From Mariniphaga sp964624645 (lineage in GTDB: Bacteria > Bacteroidota > Bacteroidia > Bacteroidales > Prolixibacteraceae): a DNA stretch of 22,925 nt. The stretch is from positions 1-22,925 of the forward strand of contig CAZVAD010000030.1 in NCBI GenBank assembly GCA_964624645.1, in the 5' to 3' direction. Position numbers and translations under genes: made by a program. Of this stretch, positions 15,255 through 22,823 are shown one piece after another. The notes beneath the pieces were generated by a model. The model was not told the origin of the DNA. It saw only the letters and a program-made list of their open reading frames with translations, and searched no databases. Each line of letters starts with the position of its first letter. The first letter of the stretch is position 1.

Positions 15255-16376
15255 TCACAATAAAAACTCTTCCATATTATCAGGAGTAATGACTGAAAAG
15301 GCGCTACCTTGGTAGCTTTCTAAAAATTGTTTAGGCATTTTATATTTAGCAGAAGAATTCCATTTAAACTCAAATGCATGAATTTGTCCATCACCCTCTT
15401 CTATATAATCGATTTCTTTCCGGTCTGTTGTTCTCCAGAACCAGCTATTTCGCCACATCTTGTCGTATTCCAGTTTTTTCTGTCTTTCGGATATAATATA
15501 GTTTTCCCATAACGCACCAATGTCAGAGCGGCTTTCTGTTAAAGAAAAATCTGCTATTATAGCATTACGAATACCATTATCGTAAAAGTATATCTTCTTA
15601 CTGTTTTTTAATTCGTTTCGTAAGTTACGGCTAAATGAGCCTAAGCGAAAAATAACATAACATTGCTCTAATAACACTACGTACTTCTCTACTGTTTTGC
15701 TATCTAATCCACAAAGTTGACCTAATTCAGAATAAGATACCTGGTTGCCTACCTGAAAAGCAATCGCTTGTAGCAATTTCAGTAGTTTTTCCGGCTTCTT
15801 GACTTGCTCCCACATCAGAATATCCTTATACAAATAACTGTCTGAAAGCTGTTTTAAAATTTCTTTTTCATCCCCTGGATTATTTACTACATCAGGGTAA
15901 TATCCATAGACCAAACGATGAGGCAATAATCTTTTTTCATCTAACAACCCATGGTGTTGTACCATTTCAGCAAAAGATATAGGATACATTTTGTATTCCC
16001 ACTTTCTCCCGGTAAGCGGTTCGTTCACTTCATTAGCTAAATCAAAAGAAGAACTGCCGGTCGCGATAAGCTGTACTTCGGACAATTCATCTGTGATAAG
16101 TTTCAGTTTTAGACCAATATCTTTGATTCGCTGGGCTTCGTCAATGACAACATATTTTTTATTCCCGAAAATAGGCTTCAAACGCGTAGCCGATACATTT
16201 TCAAAAAGATTCTGTATGTCCAACTCATCACCATTAAGCCAAATCATTTCATCAGCACCTTTGAAAAGTTCTTTGACCAAAGTCGTTTTTCCCACTTGCC
16301 TGGCTCCCATCAATATGATTGCTTTACCTGTGTTTAACTTATCTCGAACTGTATTTTCTAATATTCTATGTATCAT
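15255..16376 (-). CDS. AAA ATPase with DUF4143 domain
   Basis: A 373-aa protein of the widespread AAA_14 plus DUF4143 architecture. Walker A is GARQVGKTT (24-32, K30), Walker B is VVIDEAQR (76-83), and the sensor is IATGSSS (104-110). The middle is winged-helix-like (VSYSELGQLCGLDSKTVEKYV). The C-terminal part has D323, E336 and K338 in EIDYIEEG and FEFKW, a PD-(D/E)xK nuclease-like arrangement. The cellular role of this family is unclear; it is often found in variable genome regions. Base composition is well below the flanks: 15301-15360 has 20 G/C in 60, while the operon to the right is commonly above half. This suggests recent acquisition. Confidence 0.92.
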   Translation of the reverse strand: MIHRILENTVRDKLNTGKAIILMGARQVGKTTLVKELFKGADEMIWLNGDELDIQNLFENVSATRLKPIFGNKKYVVIDEAQRIKDIGLKLKLITDELSEVQLIATGSSSFDLANEVNEPLTGRKWEYKMYPISFAEMVQHHGLLDEKRLLPHRLVYGYYPDVVNNPGDEKEILKQLSDSYLYKDILMWEQVKKPEKLLKLLQAIAFQVGNQVSYSELGQLCGLDSKTVEKYVVLLEQCYVIFRLGSFSRNLRNELKNSKKIYFYDNGIRNAIIADFSLTESRSDIGALWENYIISERQKKLEYDKMWRNSWFWRTTDRKEIDYIEEGDGQIHAFEFKWNSSAKYKMPKQFLESYQGSAFSVITPDNMEEFLL

Positions 16377-16394
16377 AACAATTATACTATACTA

Positions 16395-16402
16395 CAAAAA
16401 TA
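16395..16402 (-). promoter_or_regulatory. Candidate -7 element of the DUF4143 ATPase gene
   Basis: The minus strand reads TATTTTTG, an exact TAnnTTTG match 18 bp before the ATG. A -33 partner is not evident, and the surrounding DNA is so AT-rich that a chance match is possible. Confidence 0.3.
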
Positions 16403-16538
16403 CAATAAATTCGGAATTGAATCCGTAAAATATTATATATTTTTGGATTTACTTATAAAATTTCAGATACAAAATAGGATTATTTTCAAAAAAATCCTGC
16501 CTTTGCAGCATCACTTAATGAGGAAAGTTCTCTTAAAA

Positions 16539-16706
16539 ATTTGCCACGCCTTTATCAATGTCTTCCTGTAATATCTTTTTGTTGGTACAAAAGATGTCAT
16601 CGCCTACAAGCTCTATTTTACTCCCTAATTCTTTGGTCAGAGCTTGCCAGCCTGTCCAGTCGTTTTCTGCCAGTCCGTCTTCAAGGAGAACAATCGGGTA
16701 CTGTTT
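16539..16706 (-). pseudogene. Enolase gene fragment (remnant)
   Basis: The minus strand encodes an internal piece of enolase: YPIVLLEDGLAENDW, a middle segment with GWQALTKELG, then LVGDDIFCTNKKIL and IDKGVAN. This matches the enolase region holding two metal ligands (the Glu in LEDG and the Asp in LVGDD). Homology ends exactly after GVAN, where functional enolases continue SILIKxNQ, so the catalytic lysine and the rest of the barrel are lost; the frame stops one codon later. Upstream of the YPIV segment the frame shows no enolase similarity. About 55 of some 430 residues remain, so it cannot be functional. It lies beside the AT-rich ATPase gene. The rest of 16377-16965 holds no gene that I can support. 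Confidence 0.85.
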
Positions 16707-16849
16707 TATTGGTGGCTTTGACCACCTGAAAAATAAGCCAAATAAAGAATTTATCCGCACATTACCAGTCAGTTGGCTGTTGTTCGCTTTTTTGTTAGAC
16801 TTTTATTTTAAACATTTGATATTTAAAGCATTAAAAAAAGAAATAAAAG

Positions 16850-16879
16850 TTTGTGTTTTCATAAAAAAGCCTATTTTTG
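16850..16879 (+). promoter_or_regulatory. Candidate promoter of the cytochrome-SUMF1 operon
   Basis: TTTG at 16850-16853 is followed after 18 nt by TATTTTTG at 16872-16879. Both match Bacteroidota -33 (TTTG) and -7 (TAnnTTTG) elements at near-ideal spacing. Transcription would start near 16886 and leave a leader of about 80 nt before the ATG at 16966. It is the best two-part promoter match in the window. Confidence 0.5.
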
Positions 16880-16965
16880 GTTGAAAATAATAAGCAATCC
16901 GAAGGGTTGAAGCCATTGATCAACAAAAATACAGACACTTTAAATAGTTGTAAAACATTCATAAA

Positions 16966-18486
16966 ATGACAGATAAGGCACTTAAACGGAAGCACTTTTT
17001 CATTTTTATTTCAGGCGGTCTGGCTGCTGTTGTACTTTTATTTCTTTTCAAAAAGGGTGTTGATTACACATCTACGGATGAGTTTTGTGCGTTGTGCCAT
17101 GCCCATCCCCATGCCGATGCAACCTTCAAATTATCTGTCCACAACAGTAACCGCACGGGGTTTTCACCCAAATGCACCGACTGTCATCTTCCGCCGGAAG
17201 ACAAAACATTCAGGTTTCTCACAAGAAAAGCATATCATGGGTTCCACGATCTCTATGTTCTGGTCACCAAAGACTTGGATGAAATTGACTGGGAAGCAAA
17301 GCGCAACGATGAAGCGGCAAAACGTTTTGTGTATGAGGACGGATGCATGAAATGTCACACCAACCTGTTCCCTGCCGGTCTGGATGCCACGGGCGCCGAA
17401 CAGCATCTGAAATACGTTCTGGAGCCGGAAAAAAATTCCTGCGTAAAATGCCACCTGGAGGTCGGGCACTACCGCGGGGAAACCGGAATTGCCCTTGAAG
17501 AGACTGCCGTCTCGCCCGACGAGCTTTTCCGGGAAGCCGCCACTGTAACAGCTTTTGAAGATTACACCGAAACCATACCGGGCACTACGGTCTCTTTTAA
17601 CATGAAGGCCGTTCCCGGTGGAAAATTCCACATGGGAAGTCCGGCAAACGAGCCGTATCGCCGTGCGGATGAAGGCCCGGTGCGGGAGGTGGAAGTGAAC
17701 AACTTCTGGATGGCCGAAGTGGAAGTGACATGGAATGAGTATATTGCATTTTTCAACGCCACCGGATCGCAGGGAAGAAAAGAAGCGGAATCAAACGATG
17801 ACGAGACCGACGGCATCACAGGGGCAACTCCCCCGTGGGGTGCACCCGACCAGGGCTGGGGAATGGGAACCAGGCCGGCAATCACCATGACGCACCATGG
17901 GGCGCAAACCTATTGCCGCTGGCTGAGCCATGTCACCGGGAAAAAATACCGCCTGCCCACCGAAGCCGAATGGGAATATGCCGCGCGCGGCGGAACACAA
18001 GGGCCCTACTTCTTTGATGGTTCGCCAAAGAATTTTGAAAAGGAGGGATTCTGGAATAAACTTTTCGGGGCAGACACCACCGGGATTAATTCCTATGCAA
18101 TTTATCAGGAAAACAGTCCGCACCGGACACAACCCCCGGCTTTGGTCCACGCCAATCCTTTCGGACTGAAAAATATGCTCGGCAACGTGGCGGAATTCTG
18201 TCTCGATTTTTATGACCCGCAGGTTTACGGAAAATATCCGCAGGGCGTTGTAAGTAACCCGCGCGGGCCAAGAGAAGGGATGGAGCACGTCATCCGGGGC
18301 GGCTCTTTCAAAAACAGCGCAAAGGATTTGAGAATTGCGCGCCGCGATTTTACCCGCACCAGGGAGTGGCTTGAAACCGACCCGCAAATCCCCAAAAGCA
18401 TCTGGTGGTATTCCGACTGCAATCACGTGGGATTCAGGGTAATCTGCGAATACGACCCGGAATTGACAACACAGGAAAACAAATAA
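16966..18486 (+). CDS. Tetraheme NapC/NirT-type cytochrome c fused to a SUMF1/FGE-like domain
   Basis: A 506-aa two-part protein. Residues 11-28 form an N-terminal membrane anchor. Four CxxCH heme sites follow at C41-H45, C70-H74, C127-H131 and C159-H163; with the RKAYHGFHDLY segment this fits a NapC/NirT/NrfH quinol-oxidising cytochrome facing the periplasm. From about residue 205 a complete SUMF1/FGE-sulfatase fold begins: PGGKFHMGSP, VTWNEYIAFF, YRLPTEAEWEYAARGG, GLKNMLGNVAEFC, VIRGGSF and HVGFRV. The paired active-site cysteines of true formylglycine-generating enzymes are missing after RGGSF (KNSAKDL follows), so sulfatase activation is unlikely; a structural or binding role, or another oxidation, is possible. 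The Gfo/Idh/MocA gene follows 8 bp later. Electron flow from menaquinol to a periplasmic partner is inference. Confidence 0.93.
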   Translation: MTDKALKRKHFFIFISGGLAAVVLLFLFKKGVDYTSTDEFCALCHAHPHADATFKLSVHNSNRTGFSPKCTDCHLPPEDKTFRFLTRKAYHGFHDLYVLVTKDLDEIDWEAKRNDEAAKRFVYEDGCMKCHTNLFPAGLDATGAEQHLKYVLEPEKNSCVKCHLEVGHYRGETGIALEETAVSPDELFREAATVTAFEDYTETIPGTTVSFNMKAVPGGKFHMGSPANEPYRRADEGPVREVEVNNFWMAEVEVTWNEYIAFFNATGSQGRKEAESNDDETDGITGATPPWGAPDQGWGMGTRPAITMTHHGAQTYCRWLSHVTGKKYRLPTEAEWEYAARGGTQGPYFFDGSPKNFEKEGFWNKLFGADTTGINSYAIYQENSPHRTQPPALVHANPFGLKNMLGNVAEFCLDFYDPQVYGKYPQGVVSNPRGPREGMEHVIRGGSFKNSAKDLRIARRDFTRTREWLETDPQIPKSIWWYSDCNHVGFRVICEYDPELTTQENK

Positions 18487-18494
18487 GAAATATC

Positions 18495-19835
18495 ATGAAT
18501 AAAAATCAACTATCACGAAGGAATTTTCTGGAAACGACCGCACTTGCCGGAGCAGCCGGACTGGCCGGCATCAGTGCGCTGAGCTCGTGCAGCAAAAGAA
18601 CAAAAACGGTTGATTATGAATTTCCGCCCCTTTTGAACAAAGCCCCCGACGGGCCGAAATTACGCGCCGGACTGGTTGGGTGCGGAAACCGCGGAACCGG
18701 TGCAGCGCTCAACTTTTTAGCCGCCGGCAACGACCTGGAACTGGTTGCCCTTGCCGATGTTTTTGAGGATAAAGTGTGGGATTGCCACAGCAAGCTCGCA
18801 GAGCAGCAGACAGAAGTTCCGAAAAACAATTGCTTCTGGGGTTTTGATGCATACAAAAGACTTCTGGAAGTTGATCTGGACGTGGTTCTGCTTGTTACGC
18901 CGCCGCATTTCAGGCCGGAACATTTTGATGCTGCAATTCAGGCGAAAAAGCATGTTTTCATGGAAAAACCGCTCTCGGTTGACGCTGTTGGCGCACGCCA
19001 GATCATAGCCACATCAAGAAAAGCGGAAAGCATGGGGCTGTCGGTTATTACCGGAACGCAGCGCAGGCACCAGCGCGATTACCTGGAAACATACCGGCAG
19101 GTAGCCGCGGGCGCCATTGGCGAAATCACCGCCGCCAAAGCGTGGTGGCTCCAGTCGCACGTCTGGTTCCGCACGCGCGAAGAGGGCTGGAGCGACATGG
19201 AATATATGCTCCGCAACTGGAATAACTTCTGCTGGCTGTGCGGCGACCATATCCTTGACACACACGTACATAACATCGACATCATCAACTGGTTTATCGG
19301 AAAGCAACCGGAAAGCGCCATCGGATTCGGGGGCAGGGTAAGGCGGCTCACCGGCGATCAGTATGACTTTTTCAGTATTGATTTCGATTACGGGGACGGC
19401 GTTTTCTCCCACAGCATGTCGCGCCAGATTGACGGTTGCGCCAATACGCTTGGAGAATTGATTACCGGAACGGAAGGCTACACAAACTGTGTAAATACCA
19501 TTTACAATCACGACGGAAGCATCAAATGGCAGTATGAATATCCCAAAAACAAAGAGGGGCGCCCCACCGGAATGGTGGAAGTTTCGCCCTACGTTCAGGA
19601 GCACATTGACCTGGTAACCGCCATCAGGACAAATCAGCCCGTGGTTGAGGCCGAACGGACTGCCATTTCAACGCTCACAGCAATTATGGGAAGAACAGCT
19701 GCATACACCGGACAAAAGGTAACCTGGGAAGACATGATGAATTCCACGGAAAAACTGGGCCCGGAAATTACCGGAATGGGGTCTGTGGACATGGAATTTC
19801 CGCCGCCGCTTGCCGGAACTCAACATAAAGCTTAA
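18495..19835 (+). CDS. Gfo/Idh/MocA family oxidoreductase, Tat-exported lipoprotein
   Basis: A 446-aa NAD(P)-binding protein. Its N-terminus carries a twin-arginine motif (SRRNF, 7-11), a hydrophobic stretch and a lipobox LSSC ending at C32, so it is probably folded with cofactor in the cytoplasm, exported by Tat and lipidated. The Rossmann motif is VGCGNRG (61-67). The Gfo hallmark EKP is at 157-159, and the catalytic region is GDHILDTHVHNIDIINW (250-266). Family members oxidise or reduce sugar hydroxyls or, as in GH109, cleave glycosides by an NAD-dependent route. Substrate unknown. I start at the ATG at 18495, since a longer frame overlaps the preceding gene. The glycosyltransferase gene starts 11 bp downstream. 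Confidence 0.93.
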   Translation: MNKNQLSRRNFLETTALAGAAGLAGISALSSCSKRTKTVDYEFPPLLNKAPDGPKLRAGLVGCGNRGTGAALNFLAAGNDLELVALADVFEDKVWDCHSKLAEQQTEVPKNNCFWGFDAYKRLLEVDLDVVLLVTPPHFRPEHFDAAIQAKKHVFMEKPLSVDAVGARQIIATSRKAESMGLSVITGTQRRHQRDYLETYRQVAAGAIGEITAAKAWWLQSHVWFRTREEGWSDMEYMLRNWNNFCWLCGDHILDTHVHNIDIINWFIGKQPESAIGFGGRVRRLTGDQYDFFSIDFDYGDGVFSHSMSRQIDGCANTLGELITGTEGYTNCVNTIYNHDGSIKWQYEYPKNKEGRPTGMVEVSPYVQEHIDLVTAIRTNQPVVEAERTAISTLTAIMGRTAAYTGQKVTWEDMMNSTEKLGPEITGMGSVDMEFPPPLAGTQHKA

Positions 19836-19846
19836 ACCGATAAAAT

Positions 19847-20761
19847 ATGATTACCGTCGTCATCCCCCTGCTGAATGAAGAGCTGTTGATTGAGCGCCTG
19901 CTCAGGGAATTGTTCAATACCTTGAATGAAACGGGTGAGGCGTTTGAAGTTGTCTGTGTGGACGACGGAAGCACAGATTCCACCCTGCAGAAACTGCTTC
20001 AGTTCCGCGAAAAGGACAACCGGCTGAAAATTGTCTCCCTCTCCCGGAACTTCGGACTTCAGGCCGCTTTATCCGCCGGAATAAATTATGCAAAAGGGGA
20101 CTACATAGTCATCATGGACGGTGATTTTCAGGATCCGCCCGAGCTTGTTCCGGTGTTGATTGAAAAAATCAGCACGAGCGGCGCCGATATTGTTTCCGCA
20201 GTGCGTGAAGCGCGGAATGAAAAACTTGGCAAAAGGGTCTATATCAATATCTTCCACCGGATCTTCGGCAAGCTGACCAGCGCACAACAGGTTGAGCAGG
20301 CAGGAAATTTCAGTATCTTCAACCAAAAGGCGCATCAGGCCATTCTGAAATTCTCGGAGCAAAACCGCTACTTCCCCGGAATACGGAATTTCATCGGATT
20401 CAGCCATGAATTTATACTCTACGACAGGCCGGACAGGCCGGAAGGAAAACCCAAAATGAGCCGGCGCAAGCTGTTTTCACTGGCTGCCGATGCCATTTAC
20501 TCTTTCTCGAAATGGCCGATCAGGCTGTGTCTCTATCTCGGGTTATCCGGCGTTCTCATCTTTTTTGCCGCAATTGTTTATATAGCGGTGTCAAAGCTGT
20601 TGGGGCTGGCGCCGATTGGCTGGTCGTCAACGTTTCTTGCCATCAGTTTTTTCGGTTCGGTTCAGCTTACTTTTCTGGGATTGATTGGAGAGTATATCTA
20701 CCGGATTTTCAAGGAAGTGCAAAACCGCCCGCTCTATTTTATCCGGGATATTTATGACTGA
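19847..20761 (+). CDS. Glycosyltransferase family 2, GtrB/DPM1-like polyprenyl-phosphate sugar transferase
   Basis: A 304-aa membrane glycosyltransferase. It has a GT-A domain with VDDGSTD (D39-D40), the metal site IMDGDFQDPPE (D91, D93), and the RPEGKPKMS loop (about 198-205). Two C-terminal membrane segments (about 227-249 and 262-284) are followed by the typical GEYIYRIFKEVQNRPLYFIRD. Such enzymes move a sugar from a nucleotide donor to undecaprenyl phosphate on the cytoplasmic face, giving the lipid-linked donor used by GT-C enzymes outside. The next gene is a GT-C protein and overlaps it by 8 bp, which supports a matched donor/transferase pair. No GtrA-like flippase is present in the window. 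Confidence 0.94.
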   Translation: MITVVIPLLNEELLIERLLRELFNTLNETGEAFEVVCVDDGSTDSTLQKLLQFREKDNRLKIVSLSRNFGLQAALSAGINYAKGDYIVIMDGDFQDPPELVPVLIEKISTSGADIVSAVREARNEKLGKRVYINIFHRIFGKLTSAQQVEQAGNFSIFNQKAHQAILKFSEQNRYFPGIRNFIGFSHEFILYDRPDRPEGKPKMSRRKLFSLAADAIYSFSKWPIRLCLYLGLSGVLIFFAAIVYIAVSKLLGLAPIGWSSTFLAISFFGSVQLTFLGLIGEYIYRIFKEVQNRPLYFIRDIYD

Positions 20762-22823
20762 AATCCGGCGCATATTCCCTGCAAAAAAAAGCTTTTATTA
20801 CAGCCTTTTCATTGTTGCCGTGGCTCTGGCGCTTTTAGCGCCAAAATCGGCAGTGAATGTGGATGAGCAATTGCATTATCCCCATGCAAAACAGGTGGTC
20901 AACTGGTATTTTACAGGAGGCAAAGACGCAAGTTGCCTCGACACACCGGTAACCAATCTAAAATATTACGGGCAGTCGGTTGACAATTTCACGGCACTTT
21001 TCAACCAGGTTTTTCAAGTCGAAAATGAATTTCTGGTCAGGCATTTCACCGGGGCTGCCTTTTTCTGGCTGCTTCTCCTTTTTTCGGGATTGCTTGCCAA
21101 AAACATTACCGGCTCATGGAACGTGGCAACCGCTGTGGTTTTTTCGCTTGTTTTCATGCCGCGCCTGGCAGGGCAGGCTTTTGGAAACCTGAAAGACATC
21201 CCCTTCACCGCAGGCTACACCGCCGGACTGCTGCTGATTGTGAATTTCCTGAAAGAGATGCCCCGTCCGCAATGGAGAACGGCAATCCTGCTTGGCGCTG
21301 CTATTGCCTTTACGGTTTCAGTCAGGGCAGGGGGATTTGTACTTTTTGCGTTTCTGGCGCTCGGTATGTTTTCAGTATTGGTTTTGAAGCCATCACTTTT
21401 CAAGCAAATCTTCGCAGAAAAAACTGTTTTCATCCGATTGCTGAGCCAGGGGGTTGCAATCCTGCTGATCGGCTATTTTGGCGGATTGTTGTTCTGGCCC
21501 TATGCGTTGCAGCAAGTGATTACGCATCCCCTGGAAAGCCTGCGCGTAATGGAACATTACAAGGTAGGTATCCGGCAGATTTTTGAAGGGGAAATGTTCT
21601 GGAGCGTCGGGTTGCCATGGTATTACCTGCCCAAATGGTTGCTGATGTCCACCCCCCTGTTTGTTTTGTCCGGTTTTTTTCTGTTTCTCTGGTTTTATGT
21701 ACGAAGTTTTTTCAAGGAAAAAACAGGCGAGCGGCAATTCTTTGAAGGTTTTATCCTGTTTGCTTTTCTTTTTCCTGTGGTTTATGTCATGGCCATCAAA
21801 TCCAATCTGTACAGCGGGGTGCGGCAAATGCTGTTCACCATGCCTCCGCTTGTCATCCTTTCGGTTACAGGAATCTGCAGGTTTCTTTCATTCCTGAAAA
21901 CAAAAAAAAGAATTCTCAGATACGGTTTTTCAGCGCTCTTTTTCCTGCTGCTGATTTTTCCGGTGAAACATCAGATGGAAACCTTTCCGGCAGATTATAT
22001 CTATTTCAATCCGCTTTGGGGCGGCAATAAAAAGGCGTGGAGCAATTACGAATACGACTACTATTTTCACGGAATCAAACAGCCTGCGGACGATTTGATT
22101 GAGCTGGCCGGCCAAAGGAAAATCACGGTTGCCATGAATTGCAACCTTTCCAATTACTTTGATAACCGTCCGAATATCAACTATGTATATACCCGTTTTC
22201 TGGAAAGAAGTTCCGCCGACTGGGATTATGCCATTTTTGGAATCAACTACATTCATCCCTACCTGCTGAAAAACAATCTCTGGCAACCTGCAAATATTCT
22301 GAAAACTTATTTCCACAAGGGAAATCCGGTGGCCGTGCTGATTGAGCGGACGGACAAAACCGATTTTGAAGGAATTTCAGAAATAAAACTTGGAAATTTG
22401 CAAAAAGGAATTAAATTGCTTGAATCTGCTCTGGAAAAGGAGCCGAAAAATGTCTGGTTGTTTGTAAATTTGTTGCAGGCAAAATTGAGTTCAGGTGATT
22501 TAAGCGATTTTTCAAAGTTGCTGGATGAAGGGAAAAAGATACACCCCCGCTACGAACCGTTATATTTGCTGGAAGCAGATTATTTATACAGGCAGGGAGA
22601 CTTTGATAAATCTTACGGGAAACTCAGGGAGCTGCTAGAAATAAACCCACGGTACCTGCCTGCTGAGCCACTGCTTAAAAAACTTGAAGAAAGAGAGAAA
22701 TTGTATTATAATTTTAAAAATAAAAGAGATGAAAACACTGAAAAAAGTTTTGGCAACCCTGGTTGCCTGGGTTTTGAGTTTTCCCTTTATCGCTTCTGCA
22801 CAGGATCAGGGAACCTATATTGA
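20754..22823 (+). CDS. GT-C fold membrane glycosyltransferase (GT39/ArnT-like) with C-terminal TPRs
   Basis: A 689-aa protein from the ATG at 20754, which overlaps the preceding stop by 8 bp. After a first membrane helix (about 14-31) comes the acidic D37-E38 loop motif typical of GT-C enzymes, then GNLKDIPF (144-151), close to the loop motif of PMT/ArnT-type transferases. Many membrane helices run to about residue 410; a periplasmic domain (DYIYFNPLWGG onward) and about two to three TPR-like helical repeats (about 538-650) follow. It likely transfers sugar from the polyprenyl phosphate made by the neighbouring GT2 to an envelope acceptor. The last 30 or so residues look non-family and overlap the next gene by 95 nt, so a stop codon may have been lost by a frameshift. 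Confidence 0.85.
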   Translation: MTEIRRIFPAKKSFYYSLFIVAVALALLAPKSAVNVDEQLHYPHAKQVVNWYFTGGKDASCLDTPVTNLKYYGQSVDNFTALFNQVFQVENEFLVRHFTGAAFFWLLLLFSGLLAKNITGSWNVATAVVFSLVFMPRLAGQAFGNLKDIPFTAGYTAGLLLIVNFLKEMPRPQWRTAILLGAAIAFTVSVRAGGFVLFAFLALGMFSVLVLKPSLFKQIFAEKTVFIRLLSQGVAILLIGYFGGLLFWPYALQQVITHPLESLRVMEHYKVGIRQIFEGEMFWSVGLPWYYLPKWLLMSTPLFVLSGFFLFLWFYVRSFFKEKTGERQFFEGFILFAFLFPVVYVMAIKSNLYSGVRQMLFTMPPLVILSVTGICRFLSFLKTKKRILRYGFSALFFLLLIFPVKHQMETFPADYIYFNPLWGGNKKAWSNYEYDYYFHGIKQPADDLIELAGQRKITVAMNCNLSNYFDNRPNINYVYTRFLERSSADWDYAIFGINYIHPYLLKNNLWQPANILKTYFHKGNPVAVLIERTDKTDFEGISEIKLGNLQKGIKLLESALEKEPKNVWLFVNLLQAKLSSGDLSDFSKLLDEGKKIHPRYEPLYLLEADYLYRQGDFDKSYGKLRELLEINPRYLPAEPLLKKLEEREKLYYNFKNKRDENTEKSFGNPGCLGFEFSLYRFCTGSGNLY

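Noticed and set aside
16711..16726. ggtgg/ccacc inverted repeat considered as an integron attC or att site
   Set aside because: The stem is only five base pairs, with no core-site sequence, integrase or cassette structure nearby.
17577..18460. SUMF1 domain considered as a true formylglycine-generating enzyme for sulfatases
   Set aside because: The catalytic cysteine pair after RGGSF is absent and no sulfatase gene is in the window.
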